Part shown: positions 46,439-55,034 of the stretch, one piece after another
Numbering within the stretch: the stretch's first letter is position 1
Layout: every line of letters begins with the position of its first letter
Origin: Alteromonadales bacterium alter-6D02
Lineage (GTDB): Bacteria; Pseudomonadota; Gammaproteobacteria; Enterobacterales; Psychrobiaceae
Length of the DNA: 64,000 nt
Assembly: GCA_002835545.1 (NCBI GenBank)
Contig: PIZK01000016.1
Span: forward strand, 142,482 to 206,481
Direction: 5' to 3'
Notes under the pieces: model-generated
Seen by the model: the letters and a program-made list of their open reading frames with translations, nothing else
Database searches by the model: none
Told to the model about the DNA's origin: nothing
Program-made: the position numbers and the translations under genes

Positions 46439-47383
46439 ATGAGATTAACTTTAGCACCGCTAGAGGGGGTCATTGACCACCTTGTTCGCGATATGTTAAC
46501 CGAGCTTGGGGGATTTGATTTATGTATCACCGAGTTTTTACGTATCTCTGATGCGCTAATGCCAGAACGTAGTTTTTACAAACTGTGCCCTGAACTGTAT
46601 AACAACGGTTATACGCCGGCAGGTGTGCCCGTACGCTTGCAGTTGTTAGGACAGTGCCCTGATTTACTCAGTGAGAATGCAAATCGAGCTATCGAGCTAG
46701 GCAGTCATGGGATTGACTTAAACCTAGGGTGTCCGAGTAAAACCGTCAATAAGCATCGTGGCGGTGCGGTGTTACTTAAAGAGCCTGAGCGTATCTATCA
46801 TCTAACTAAAACAATGCGTGAAAACATCGCAAGTGATCATACCTTTTCAGTGAAAATACGTTTAGGTTGGGATGACCCTATCGCCGTTCATGAAATTAGT
46901 GATGCGATAGTACAAGCGGGGGTAAGTGAATTAACCATTCATGCCCGCACAAAAGTGGACGGCTATAAGAGTGATGCAATTAAATGGCCTGCGATTACGC
47001 CTATTCAAGCAAAGCAAGCGATTAAAATTATTGCCAATGGTGAGATTTGGAGCCGTCAAGATGCACTCAATTGCCAAGCGGTTACTGGCTGTGATGATTT
47101 AATGATTGGCCGAGGTGCATTGGCTATGCCTAATTTGGCCGCTGTTATTAAAGGTCAACAGGAACCGATGGACTATCAGCAGTTACTCGCATTGTTAGCC
47201 AAATACTCTCACTTTGAGATTGATGGTGACAAAGGGAAATATTACGCCAACAGAATCAAGCAATGGTTAAACTACCTGCGTCGTCAATACCCAGAGGCAA
47301 AAGCGTTATTTAGCCAAGTACGAACTCTACACAAAACGGACGATATTCTTGCAATAATTGAAAATCAATTATCAGCTGCCTAA
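46439..47383 (+). CDS. dusC: tRNA-dihydrouridine(16) synthase
   Basis: An FMN-dependent reductase that makes dihydrouridine at position 16 of tRNAs. The 314-residue sequence tracks E. coli DusC: LAPLEGVIDHLVRDMLTE, DLCITEFLRISD, LNLGCPSKTVN with the catalytic Cys, IRLGWDD, HARTKVDGY, NGEIW, GRGALAMPNL, and IKQWLNYLRRQYPEA. Confidence 0.95.
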   Translation: MRLTLAPLEGVIDHLVRDMLTELGGFDLCITEFLRISDALMPERSFYKLCPELYNNGYTPAGVPVRLQLLGQCPDLLSENANRAIELGSHGIDLNLGCPSKTVNKHRGGAVLLKEPERIYHLTKTMRENIASDHTFSVKIRLGWDDPIAVHEISDAIVQAGVSELTIHARTKVDGYKSDAIKWPAITPIQAKQAIKIIANGEIWSRQDALNCQAVTGCDDLMIGRGALAMPNLAAVIKGQQEPMDYQQLLALLAKYSHFEIDGDKGKYYANRIKQWLNYLRRQYPEAKALFSQVRTLHKTDDILAIIENQLSAA

Positions 47384-47389
47384 TATTAC

Positions 47390-47427
47390 AACGGAAAATA
47401 AGTGATTTAACGCACTAATTTTCCGTT
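47390..47427 (+). terminator. Hairpin terminator after dusC
   Basis: AACGGAAAAT-A-AGTG pairs with CACT-A-ATTTTCCGTT (14 pairs, one A/A mismatch). A C/T-rich tract rather than a pure T run follows. Confidence 0.55.
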
Positions 47428-47463
47428 CCCTTTCCTCATCTATTGTTTTTTTTGGACTAGTAG

Positions 47464-47497
47464 TTCCCATCCATGCGACATTCCCTTATAATGTCGC
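47464..47497 (+). promoter_or_regulatory. Putative fusA2 promoter with an inverted repeat over the -10
   Basis: TTCCCA and TATAAT (47487-47492) are 17 bp apart. The perfect 8-bp arms GCGACATT and AATGTCGC (47475-47482, 47490-47497) straddle the -10, suggesting an operator. The leader to the fusA2 ATG would be about 105 nt. Confidence 0.5.
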
Positions 47498-47605
47498 GTC
47501 ACTAAAAGAACCCCTATGGGAATGACAGGACGAAAACGGCGCTAAGCCCTTGGTATACCGTCGTTCCTCATAAATTTTTGAATAAAACTTTAATAGAGTA
47601 AAACA

Positions 47606-49693
47606 ATGGCAGATTTATCAAAATACAGAAATATTGGTATCTTCGCTCACGTTGATGCTGGTAAAACAACAACAACTGAACGTATCTTGAAGCTTACCGG
47701 TCAAATTCACAAAACTGGTGAAGTACATGACGGTGAGTCAACAACTGACTTCATGGAACAGGAAGCTGAGCGCGGTATTACTATCCAGTCTGCTGCTGTT
47801 ACTTGTTTCTGGAAAGATCATCGTTTCAACGTAATCGATACTCCAGGACACGTTGACTTCACAGTTGAAGTATACCGTTCTCTTAAAGTACTAGACGGTG
47901 GTGTTGGTGTATTCTGTGGTTCTGGTGGTGTTGAGCCACAATCAGAAACTAACTGGCGTTACGCTAACGAATCTGAAGTAGCACGTCTTATCTTCGTAAA
48001 CAAATTAGACCGTTTAGGTGCTGATTTCTACCGTGTTGTTAAGCAAACACAAGACGTACTAGCTGCTAACCCACTAGTAATGGTTCTTCCAATCGGTACT
48101 GAAGATGAGTTCGTTGGTGTTGTTGATCTTCTAACTCGTAAAGCATGGGTTTGGGATGATTCTGGTCTTCCAGAAAACTACGAAATCCAAGATGTTCCTG
48201 CAGACATGGTTGACAAAGTTGAAGAATACCGTGAACTGTTAATCGAAACTGCTGTTGAGCAAGACGATGACCTAATGGAAGCGTACATGGAAGGTGAAGA
48301 GCCTTCTATCGAAGACATCAAACGTTGTATCCGTAAAGGTACTCGTACAATGGACTTCTTCCCTACGTACTGTGGTTCAGCATTTAAAAACAAAGGTGTT
48401 CAATTAGTACTTGACGCTGTTGTTGATTACTTACCAAGCCCTACTGAAGTTGACCCACAACCGTTAACTGATGAAGAAGGTGAAGCAACGGGTAACTTCG
48501 CACTAGTTTCTCCAGAAGAAACTTTCAAAGCGTTAGCATTTAAAATCTCTGATGACCGTTTCGGTGCTCTAACTTTCGTACGTATCTACTCAGGTACTCT
48601 TAAGAAAGGTGATACGATTCTTAATGCTGCTACAGGTAAAACTGAGCGTATTGGTCGTATGTGTGAAATGCAAGCTGATGATCGTAACGAATTAACTAGC
48701 GCACAAGCGGGTGATATCATCGCTATCGTTGGTATGAAGTCAAACGTTCAAACAGGTCACACATTATGTGATCCTAAAGATCCTATCATCTTAGAAGCAA
48801 TGGTATTCCCTGAGCCAGTAATCTCTATCTCTGTTAAGCCTAAAGATAAAGGTTCTACTGAGAAAATGGGTATCGCTATCGGTAAAATGGTTGCTGAAGA
48901 TCCAACATTCCGTGTTGAAACTGACGAAGATTCAGGTGAAACAATCCTATCTGGTATGGGTGAACTTCACTTAGATATCAAAGTAGATATCCTACGTCGT
49001 ACATACGGTGTTGAGCTAGAAGTTGGTCAACCACAAGTTGCTTACCGTGAAACTATCACGCAGCCAATCGAAGATTCTTACACGCATAAGAAACAATCTG
49101 GTGGTTCTGGTCAGTTCGGTAAAATCGATTACCGCATCAAGCCAGGTGAGCCGGGTACAGGTTTCGTATTCAACTCTTCTGTTGTTGGTGGTAACGTACC
49201 TAAAGAATTCTTCCCTGCTGTTGAGAAAGGTTTTGCCTCAATGATGGACGAAGGTGTTCTAGCTGGCTTCCCAGTATTAGACGTTGAAGTTGAATTATAC
49301 GATGGTGCATTCCACGCAGTTGATTCATCTGCAGTAGCATTTGAAATCGCAGCAAAAGGCGCATTCCGTCAATCGATTCCAAAAGCTGGCGCACAGTTAA
49401 TCGAACCAATCATGCACGTTGACGTATTCACTCCAGATGATCACGTTGGTGATGTTATCGGTGACTTAAACCGTCGTCGTGGTATGATCAAAGACCAAAT
49501 GGCTGGCGCAACTGGCGTTCGCATCAAAGGTGACGTTCCTCTATCTGAAATGTTCGGTTACATCGGTTCACTACGTACAATGACTTCAGGCCGTGGTCAG
49601 TTCTCTATGGAGTTCTCACACTACATGCCTTGTCCGCAAAACGTTGCAGACCAAGTAATTGCTGACGTTAAAGCAGAAAAAGCTAAGAAGTAA
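47606..49693 (+). CDS. fusA2: Elongation factor G, second copy type (EF-G2)
   Basis: A 695-residue translational GTPase with all five EF-G domains. G motifs are [27 protein letters not shown] and the switch-1 region GITIQSAAV. Domain IV has [12 protein letters not shown], and the C-terminus is [22 protein letters not shown] moves tRNA-mRNA through the ribosome or recycles subunits. It stands alone rather than in the rpsL-rpsG-fusA-tufA operon, so it is taken as the second EF-G; whether it does translocation, recycling or both is not visible. Codon choice looks like that of a well-expressed gene. Confidence 0.92.
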   Translation: MADLSKYRNIGIFAHVDAGKTTTTERILKLTGQIHKTGEVHDGESTTDFMEQEAERGITIQSAAVTCFWKDHRFNVIDTPGHVDFTVEVYRSLKVLDGGVGVFCGSGGVEPQSETNWRYANESEVARLIFVNKLDRLGADFYRVVKQTQDVLAANPLVMVLPIGTEDEFVGVVDLLTRKAWVWDDSGLPENYEIQDVPADMVDKVEEYRELLIETAVEQDDDLMEAYMEGEEPSIEDIKRCIRKGTRTMDFFPTYCGSAFKNKGVQLVLDAVVDYLPSPTEVDPQPLTDEEGEATGNFALVSPEETFKALAFKISDDRFGALTFVRIYSGTLKKGDTILNAATGKTERIGRMCEMQADDRNELTSAQAGDIIAIVGMKSNVQTGHTLCDPKDPIILEAMVFPEPVISISVKPKDKGSTEKMGIAIGKMVAEDPTFRVETDEDSGETILSGMGELHLDIKVDILRRTYGVELEVGQPQVAYRETITQPIEDSYTHKKQSGGSGQFGKIDYRIKPGEPGTGFVFNSSVVGGNVPKEFFPAVEKGFASMMDEGVLAGFPVLDVEVELYDGAFHAVDSSAVAFEIAAKGAFRQSIPKAGAQLIEPIMHVDVFTPDDHVGDVIGDLNRRRGMIKDQMAGATGVRIKGDVPLSEMFGYIGSLRTMTSGRGQFSMEFSHYMPCPQNVADQVIADVKAEKAKK

Positions 49694-49720
49694 TCTAACT
49701 TAGATTGCAATTAACTTTTT

Positions 49721-49760
49721 AAAAGCCCCGCTAGGTAACCTAGCGGGGCTTTTTGTTTTT
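49721..49760. terminator. Terminator of fusA2, possibly bidirectional
   Basis: The perfect 15-bp stem AAAAGCCCCGCTAGG/CCTAGCGGGGCTTTT runs into TTTTTGTTTTT. TTAACTTTTTAAAA on the other side gives a weaker signal for minus-strand transcripts leaving the repeat array. Confidence 0.9.
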
Positions 49761-49826
49761 TAAACAACCGTCATTGTGCAAAGCCCGACGGTGTCAGCCC
49801 TGCCTATTTATAACCGTAGCCTAAAT

Positions 49827-50727
49827 GTTAATCATAAAACGAGATCCTGAATAAAACACTTTCAGGACGACGATATGTGGTATTACTAAAGGCTTCTTTG
49901 CGGTATCTTTTAGCTGGCATCTGTGAGTTAATCATAAAGCGAGATCCTGAATAAAAACACTTTCAGGACGACGATATGTGGTATTACTAAAGGCTTCTTT
50001 GCGGTATCTCTTAGCTGGCATCTGTGAGTTAATCATAAAGCGAGATCCTGAATAAAACACTTTCAGGATGACGATATGTGGTATTGCTAAAGGCGTCTTA
50101 GCGCCACCTTGTAGCTGGCATCTATATGTTAATCATAAAACGAGATCCTGAATTAAACACTTTCAGGACGACGATAAGTGGTATTACAAAAGGCGTCTTT
50201 GCGGTATCTCTTAGTTGGCATCTGTGAGTTAATCATAAAGCGAGCTCCTGAATAACACACTTTTAGGACGACGATAAGTGGTATTACAAAAGGCGTCTTA
50301 GCGCCACCTCTTAGCTGGCATCTGTGAGTTAATCATAAAACGAGATCCTGAATAAAACACTTTCAGGACGACGATATGTGGTATTACAAAAGGCGTCTTA
50401 GCGCCACCTCTTAGCTGGCATCTGTGAGTTAATCATAAAACGAGATCCTGAATTAAACACTTTTAGGACGACGATATGTGGTATTGCCAAAGGCGTCTTA
50501 GCGCCACCTTTTAGCTGGCATCAGTGAGTTAATCATAAAGCGAGATCTTGAATAAAACACTTTCAGGACGACGATATGTGGTATTGGCAAAGGCGTCTTT
50601 GCGGCACCTTTTAGCTGGGATCTATGAGTAAATCATAAAGCGAGATCCTGAATAACACACTTTCAGGACGACGATATGTCGTATTGCTAAAGGCGTCTTA
50701 GCGGCATGTTTTAGCCGGAATCCCTGC
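49827..50727. repeat. Nine tandem copies of a 100-bp non-coding repeat
   Basis: Units start at 49827, 49927, 50028, 50128, 50228, 50328, 50428, 50528 and 50628, each 100 bp (the second is 101). Each opens with GTTAATCATAAA, then CGAGATCCTGAAT and TTCAGGACGACGATA, GTGGTATT, AAAGGCGTCTT and TTAGCTGGCATC. TCCTGAA and TTCAGGA form a 7-bp stem with a 9-base loop in almost every unit. The tail alternates between a GCGGTATC form (units 1, 2, 4), a GCGCCACC form (3, 5, 6, 7) and a mixed GCGGCA form (8, 9). The 100-bp period is not a multiple of three, so it is not a coding repeat. The last unit ends exactly at the stop codon of the next gene. Function unknown. Confidence 0.97.
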
Positions 50728-51726
50728 TTAAGAATATTGAGCAGTACTAAAACTACGGCGGTATGCTTGGGGTGATAAGCTGACCTGTTTTGTAAATGCA
50801 CGTCTAAATGCACTAATATCATCATATCCGATTTGTGTAGTTATTTGCTCTAAGCTCTGGTTAGTGTTTTCTAATAGTTGCTTTGCTTTATCTATGCGTA
50901 AGCGTTGTAAATAACTCGCTGGAGTTACTTTAACAGCACTTTTAAAGCGGCGAATAAAGGTTCTAATACTTAATCCGCAGTAATTCGCCATATCTTCCAC
51001 GCTGAGGGGCCTGTTTAAGTGTCTTGTCAGCCAATGCTGACAATCGGCTATCTCTTTGTCCTTGTGTCTCAGCGTATGCTGTACGCTCATATATGGAAGC
51101 TGAGATGAGCGGTTCTGGTCAACTAACATGATTCGTGATAGCTGAGCAGTAATTTGGTGATTGGTATAACGCTCAATGAGCTCCATACAAAGCGTTGTAT
51201 AGGCGGTCGTGGCCCCAGTTGTCCAAATGTTGTCATTTTTAACGACTAATTGATCCATAATTAAGTCTACTTGAGGAAAACGCTGTTTGAAAATGTCGCT
51301 TAGCCACCAACTTGTGGTGCACTTCATTCCGTCGAGTAGCCCAGCTTGTGCAAGAAAAAAGCTGCCAGTACAAAAAGTACAAATCAACGTATCACTAGTA
51401 AAAGCTTCTTTTAGCACTGGAATAAATTGGCTTAATTGAGTGTGGTGATGTTTTAAACTTAAATCCTTATCATCATGATAACCACCAATTAAAATAATGT
51501 CGGCACGATGCAATGACGATAGTGCTAGGGTAGGGCTAAAGGTTAATCCTGATGAGCTAATTACATCTTGATCAGTAACAGAAACTAACTCCACATTAAA
51601 TAAGTTAAATGTATCTGTGGCACTGTAATAACGGTGCACTGAATTGCATATATTAAAGAGATCCATCGGGCCTGTAATGCTTGAGGCCATGCAATGGTCA
51701 AAAATAATAATCGCGACTGTTTTCAT
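50728..51726 (-). CDS. GlxA-type AraC regulator with DJ-1/PfpI domain
   Basis: A 332-residue regulator. The N-terminal 190 residues form a DJ-1/PfpI-like class I glutamine amidotransferase fold (VAIIIFDHCMASSITGP, the nucleophile-elbow region CTFCTGSFFLAQAGLLDG, TTSWWLSD). The C-terminal 100 residues have two AraC helix-turn-helix motifs (VEDMANYCGLSIRTFIRRFK; LEQITTQIGYDDISAFRRAF). It is divergent from two small membrane-protein genes, with three CACTTAA-like repeats between. The stop codon abuts the 100-bp repeat array. Confidence 0.9.
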   Translation of the reverse strand: MKTVAIIIFDHCMASSITGPMDLFNICNSVHRYYSATDTFNLFNVELVSVTDQDVISSSGLTFSPTLALSSLHRADIILIGGYHDDKDLSLKHHHTQLSQFIPVLKEAFTSDTLICTFCTGSFFLAQAGLLDGMKCTTSWWLSDIFKQRFPQVDLIMDQLVVKNDNIWTTGATTAYTTLCMELIERYTNHQITAQLSRIMLVDQNRSSQLPYMSVQHTLRHKDKEIADCQHWLTRHLNRPLSVEDMANYCGLSIRTFIRRFKSAVKVTPASYLQRLRIDKAKQLLENTNQSLEQITTQIGYDDISAFRRAFTKQVSLSPQAYRRSFSTAQYS

Positions 51727-51743
51727 ATGTCTCCTTATATTGT

Positions 51744-51780
51744 CACTTAAGGCACTTAATGTGTCATTTTTGCCACTTTA
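51744..51780. promoter_or_regulatory. CACTTAA direct repeats in the divergent promoter region
   Basis: CACTTAA occurs at 51744 and 51753, and CACTTTA at 51774, all in one orientation and spaced 9 and 21 bp. AraC-type regulators often bind such direct repeats; the assignment is inferred. Confidence 0.4.
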
Positions 51781-51845
51781 TCTCAGTTGGTGTCGGAGTA
51801 CAATAGTGACCGTTCAAGGTGAGGACAGTAAAAAGGGGAAAGAAC

Positions 51846-52019
51846 ATGGGACATATTAAGGAATTAACCGGGATTACTTTGCTAATAGTGAACCTAATGG
51901 CAATCGGCTACCTAAGCCTATCTAATGATTTATCAATCGCGAGTCAGGTGATTGTTTTACCTTGGCTATTGATTCAATCATTAATATTTGTATTAGTATT
52001 TAAGAGGGAGAGGAAATAG
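51846..52019 (+). CDS. Small two-helix membrane protein, unrecognised
   Basis: A 57-residue protein with two predicted transmembrane helices (about 7-25 and 34-51) and a basic C-terminus (FKRERK). No family recognised. The ATG at 51846 has AAGGGG upstream; the frame's extension to 51819 is less likely. The MAPEG gene starts one base after its stop, so the pair is translationally coupled and probably functionally linked. Confidence 0.65.
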   Translation: MGHIKELTGITLLIVNLMAIGYLSLSNDLSIASQVIVLPWLLIQSLIFVLVFKRERK

Positions 52020-52020
52020 G

Positions 52021-52461
52021 ATGAAATCAAGTCAAACAGTGTATGCAATGGACGTATTAATCTATCCAGTGATAGCGTTATTGTGCTTAATATTACTAGT
52101 GCTGCTACTTACCGTTACGAGAAGAGTGAGAGGAGCGAAGCGTAAAGCTGTGCCTGTTAAAGTCTTTAGAACCATGCAGATGACTAATGTCGATGAATAT
52201 TATGTCACCCCAGGAAATAACTTTAATAACCTCATGCAGTTGCCATTATTGTTCATCCTATTTGTACTGTTTTGTATCGTGACGAATGAAATCGATATGT
52301 TCTATGTTGTCGCGAGTTGGCTATTTGTCGCAAGTCGTTATATTCATTCTCTAATACATATCACTGTCAATAATGTTTTGTGGCGAGTAGTCAGTTATGC
52401 CGTTGGTACGGTAGTGTTATTTATCTGTTGGTTTAGGTTACTTTTTAGTTTAACCAATTAA
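52021..52461 (+). CDS. MAPEG-family membrane protein
   Basis: A 146-residue protein with four predicted transmembrane helices. The MAPEG signature is in NNFNNLMQLPLLFILF, followed by ASRYIHSLIHITVNNVLWR. MAPEG proteins in eukaryotes handle glutathione and eicosanoids; most bacterial members are uncharacterised. GAGAGGAAA precedes the start. A strong terminator follows. Confidence 0.85.
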   Translation: MKSSQTVYAMDVLIYPVIALLCLILLVLLLTVTRRVRGAKRKAVPVKVFRTMQMTNVDEYYVTPGNNFNNLMQLPLLFILFVLFCIVTNEIDMFYVVASWLFVASRYIHSLIHITVNNVLWRVVSYAVGTVVLFICWFRLLFSLTN

Positions 52462-52466
52462 ATAAT

Positions 52467-52502
52467 AAAAAAAGCCCGCTGAAAACTTTCAGCGGGCTTT
52501 TA
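52467..52502. terminator. Bidirectional terminator between the MAPEG gene and gltA
   Basis: The perfect 13-bp stem AAAGCCCGCTGAA/TTCAGCGGGCTTT has a four-base loop. A long A run on the left gives the gltA strand a T run. Confidence 0.9.
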
Positions 52503-52542
52503 GTTTCTATACATATTTAGTTGTAACAACTAATGTATGGAA

Positions 52543-53826
52543 TTATTTTTCGTGTGGCGTAAAGTCACGTGCTGCTTCACCAGTGTAAAGCTGACGAGGA
52601 CGACCAATTTTGTGTCCTGGTTGGCTTAACATTTCGTTCCAGTGAGATACCCAACCAACTGTACGTGATAATGCGAAGATTACCGTGAACATTGAAGTAG
52701 GGATTCCCATTGCTTTCATGATGATACCTGAGTAGAAATCTACATTAGGGTATAATTTCTTCTCAACAAAGTATGGGTCTTCTAGTGCGATGCGCTCAAG
52801 TTCCATTGCTACGTCTAACAGCGGATCTTTAACGTTTAATTCGTCTAGTACTTCGTGACACGTTTCACGCATTACTGTAGCACGTGGATCGTGGTTTTTG
52901 TAAACACGGTGACCAAAGCCCATTAGGCGGAATGGGTCTTCTTTGTCTTTTGCTTTAGCAACATACTCTTCGATGCGATCAACACTACCGATTTCTTCTA
53001 ACATGTTTAGACATGCTTCGTTAGCACCACCGTGAGCAGGGCCCCAAAGAGACGCGATACCCGCAGCGATACAAGCGAATGGGTTAGCACCTGATGAACC
53101 CGCTAAACGTACAGTTGACGTAGAAGCATTTTGCTCGTGATCTGCGTGAAGCGTGAAGATACGGTCCATTGCACGTGAAAGAGTTGGGCTTACTTTGTAT
53201 TCTTCTGTAGGTACAGAGAACATCATATGTAAGAAGTTTTCAGCGTAGTTTAAATCATTGCGTGGGTAAACAAATGGTTGACCGATGCTGTATTTGTAGC
53301 TCATAGCTGCCAAAGTAGGCATCTTAGAGATTAAACGGAATGCAGCGATTTCACGGTGACGTGGGTTAGCTACATCCATTGCATCATGGTAGAACGACGA
53401 TAATGCACCAACAACACCACACAGGATTGCCATTGGGTGAGCATCGCGACGGAAGCCTTTGAAGAAGTGTACTAACTGATCGTGAACCATGGTGTGGTTT
53501 TTAACGATGTGTACAAATTCTTCGTATTGAGTTTTAGTAGGGGCTTCACCGTATAATAGAATGTAACAAACTTCTAAGTAATCAGCGTTTTTCGCTAATT
53601 GGTCGATTGGGTAGCCGCGGTGTAATAAGATGCCTTTCGCACCATCGATGTAAGTGATTTCAGACTCACAAGATGCTGTAGCCATGAAACCAGGATCGAA
53701 AGTGAAATGTCCTGTTCCGCCAAGCTTGCTGATATCGATTACATCGTGTCCAGCGGTACCTGAGCTGATTGGTAGTTCAATCAGGTCCTGGCCGTCAACC
53801 TGTAGGGTGGCGTGACGCTGTGTCAT
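52543..53826 (-). CDS. gltA: Citrate synthase
   Basis: GltA condenses acetyl-CoA and oxaloacetate to citrate. The 427-residue length and N-terminal extension ([15 protein letters not shown]) match the hexameric, NADH-inhibited gammaproteobacterial type. Active-site His residues are in [11 protein letters not shown] and [14 protein letters not shown], and the catalytic Asp is in the segment with [21 protein letters not shown] precedes the ATG. It is divergent from sdhC and shares about 480 bp of regulatory DNA. Confidence 0.98.
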   Translation of the reverse strand: MTQRHATLQVDGQDLIELPISSGTAGHDVIDISKLGGTGHFTFDPGFMATASCESEITYIDGAKGILLHRGYPIDQLAKNADYLEVCYILLYGEAPTKTQYEEFVHIVKNHTMVHDQLVHFFKGFRRDAHPMAILCGVVGALSSFYHDAMDVANPRHREIAAFRLISKMPTLAAMSYKYSIGQPFVYPRNDLNYAENFLHMMFSVPTEEYKVSPTLSRAMDRIFTLHADHEQNASTSTVRLAGSSGANPFACIAAGIASLWGPAHGGANEACLNMLEEIGSVDRIEEYVAKAKDKEDPFRLMGFGHRVYKNHDPRATVMRETCHEVLDELNVKDPLLDVAMELERIALEDPYFVEKKLYPNVDFYSGIIMKAMGIPTSMFTVIFALSRTVGWVSHWNEMLSQPGHKIGRPRQLYTGEAARDFTPHEK

Positions 53827-54308
53827 ACGATTTGCTCCTCTTTTATTTTTAAAGTTTTATATTACTTCTATGCAGAATTTATTCAGCATAGATAAATAAT
53901 TGCCCGTATTTAACCTAATAATTGCATAACTTGTCAATTTAAATGGCCGTTTTAACCGAATAATGCTGTTTTAATGCACATCTTATGCTTAATTATTGTG
54001 CTTCGCGTGTTCGGGCTAATACATTCAGTCAATTTTGTCTATATTGAGTGTTTAAAAAGTCTATAAAAAGACTGACAAATAACAATAACTTTTAGGTTAT
54101 TTAGACCACTAGGTTAATTGTATTTGTGCATGAGTCCCAGTATACTTTTGTCGGATTTATTGGGGAGTTAAGATTTGACACAATCCGATAAGATCCAAAG
54201 GAGAGGAGGATAGATTATTAACGGGTGTTAATAATTGAATTTTTTCTTGTCGAAGTCCGAGAGGCTTCCTCTTTTATAACAATAATGGGCTTCAATAAGT
54301 AGAGCTAA
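53827..54308. promoter_or_regulatory. Divergent gltA-sdhC regulatory region
   Basis: About 480 bp, strongly A+T-rich, must hold the gltA and sdh promoters. Visible elements are a direct repeat TAGGTTA at 54093 and 54110, an inverted repeat AGTCT/AGACT at 54058-54073, TTGACA at 54175, a purine-rich GGAGAGGAGG at 54200-54209 with no ATG behind it, and a perfect hairpin at 54214-54235 followed by a T run. CRP and ArcA sites are known in E. coli at this position, but I could not assign any here. Confidence 0.5.
54214..54247 (+). other. Perfect hairpin in the sdhC leader, possible attenuator or operator
   Basis: ATTATTAAC and GTTAATAAT pair perfectly around GGGT, followed after six bases by TTTTTT. 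It lies about 75 bp before the sdhC start, just behind a GGAGAGGAGG tract. Shape fits a weak terminator or a dyad binding site. Confidence 0.45.
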
Positions 54309-54695
54309 GTGAGCACAATCGTGAAAAAGCAAAGACCTGTAAATCTAGACTTACAGACCGTTAGCTTTCCATTAACTGCAATCGCATCTATCTTACACCG
54401 TATTAGTGGCGTCATCATGTTCGTCGCAACGGGTATTTTAATGTGGTTCCTGGCTGAATCATTATCAGGACCTGTTGGTTTTGCAAATGTACAGGAGTTA
54501 ATGGGTAGTTTTCTGGCTAAGTTCATTTTCTGGGGAATCCTAACGGCATTGGCCTATCACCTTGTAGTAGGTGTGCGTCATATTGTCATGGACATGGGAT
54601 ACGGCGAAGAATTAGACCAAGCGACAGCATCAGCGAAATTTACAATGATTGCATCTGGTGTACTATCGTTTTTAGCAGGAGTTTGGGTATGGTAA
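54309..54695 (+). CDS. sdhC: Succinate dehydrogenase cytochrome b556 subunit
   Basis: Membrane anchor of complex II that binds haem b and ubiquinone with SdhD. The 128-residue protein has three transmembrane helices. VKKQRPVNLDLQTVSFPLTA and ASILHRISGV closely follow E. coli SdhC; the haem-ligand His is in LAYHLVVGVRHIVMD. The start is GTG, fixed by the alignment with E. coli. Confidence 0.96.
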   Translation: MSTIVKKQRPVNLDLQTVSFPLTAIASILHRISGVIMFVATGILMWFLAESLSGPVGFANVQELMGSFLAKFIFWGILTALAYHLVVGVRHIVMDMGYGEELDQATASAKFTMIASGVLSFLAGVWVW

Positions 54696-55033
54696 ATAAT
54701 GCAGCAACATTAGGACGCAGTGGCGTTCATGATTTCATTATCATCCGTGTAGCCGGTATTAATCTAGCATTATACGCTATTTTCTTATTAGGCTTTTTCC
54801 TAACAAACGATGTTAATTACCTTTCTTGGAAATCTTTATTTTCAAATCTAGGTATGCAGGTATTTACTATTATCACCTTATTGTCATTACTAGCTCACGT
54901 GTGGATTGGTATGTGGCAGGTGTTAACAGACTACGTAAAACCTGTAGGTCTTCGTTTCATTCTTCAGTTGGCATTAAACGCAGCAGCATTCAGCTACGTT
55001 ATCGCTGGCCTAGTTATTCTATGGAGAGTCTAA
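54689..55033 (+). CDS. sdhD: Succinate dehydrogenase hydrophobic anchor subunit
   Basis: A 114-residue membrane anchor with three helices. [18 protein letters not shown] and [16 protein letters not shown] match E. coli SdhD, including the haem-ligand His and the quinone-site Asp-Tyr. The ATG at 54689 overlaps the sdhC stop by seven bases. Confidence 0.96.
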   Translation: MVNNAATLGRSGVHDFIIIRVAGINLALYAIFLLGFFLTNDVNYLSWKSLFSNLGMQVFTIITLLSLLAHVWIGMWQVLTDYVKPVGLRFILQLALNAAAFSYVIAGLVILWRV

Positions 55034-55034
55034 G

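Noticed and set aside
49827..50727. CRISPR array or integron attC cassette array
   Set aside because: The whole 100-bp unit is conserved with no variable spacers or cassette genes, and the GTTAATC boundary does not fit the attC core GTTRRRY.
49827..50727. CsrB/RsmY-like sponge RNA because each unit contains CAGGACG
   Set aside because: Csr sponge RNAs carry this motif in closely spaced hairpin loops. Here it occurs once per 100 bp and lies in the arm of a stem.
50622..50825. Minus-strand open frame overlapping the end of the array and the regulator gene
   Set aside because: It is a shadow of the regulator's C-terminal coding region and a repeat unit, with no family signature.
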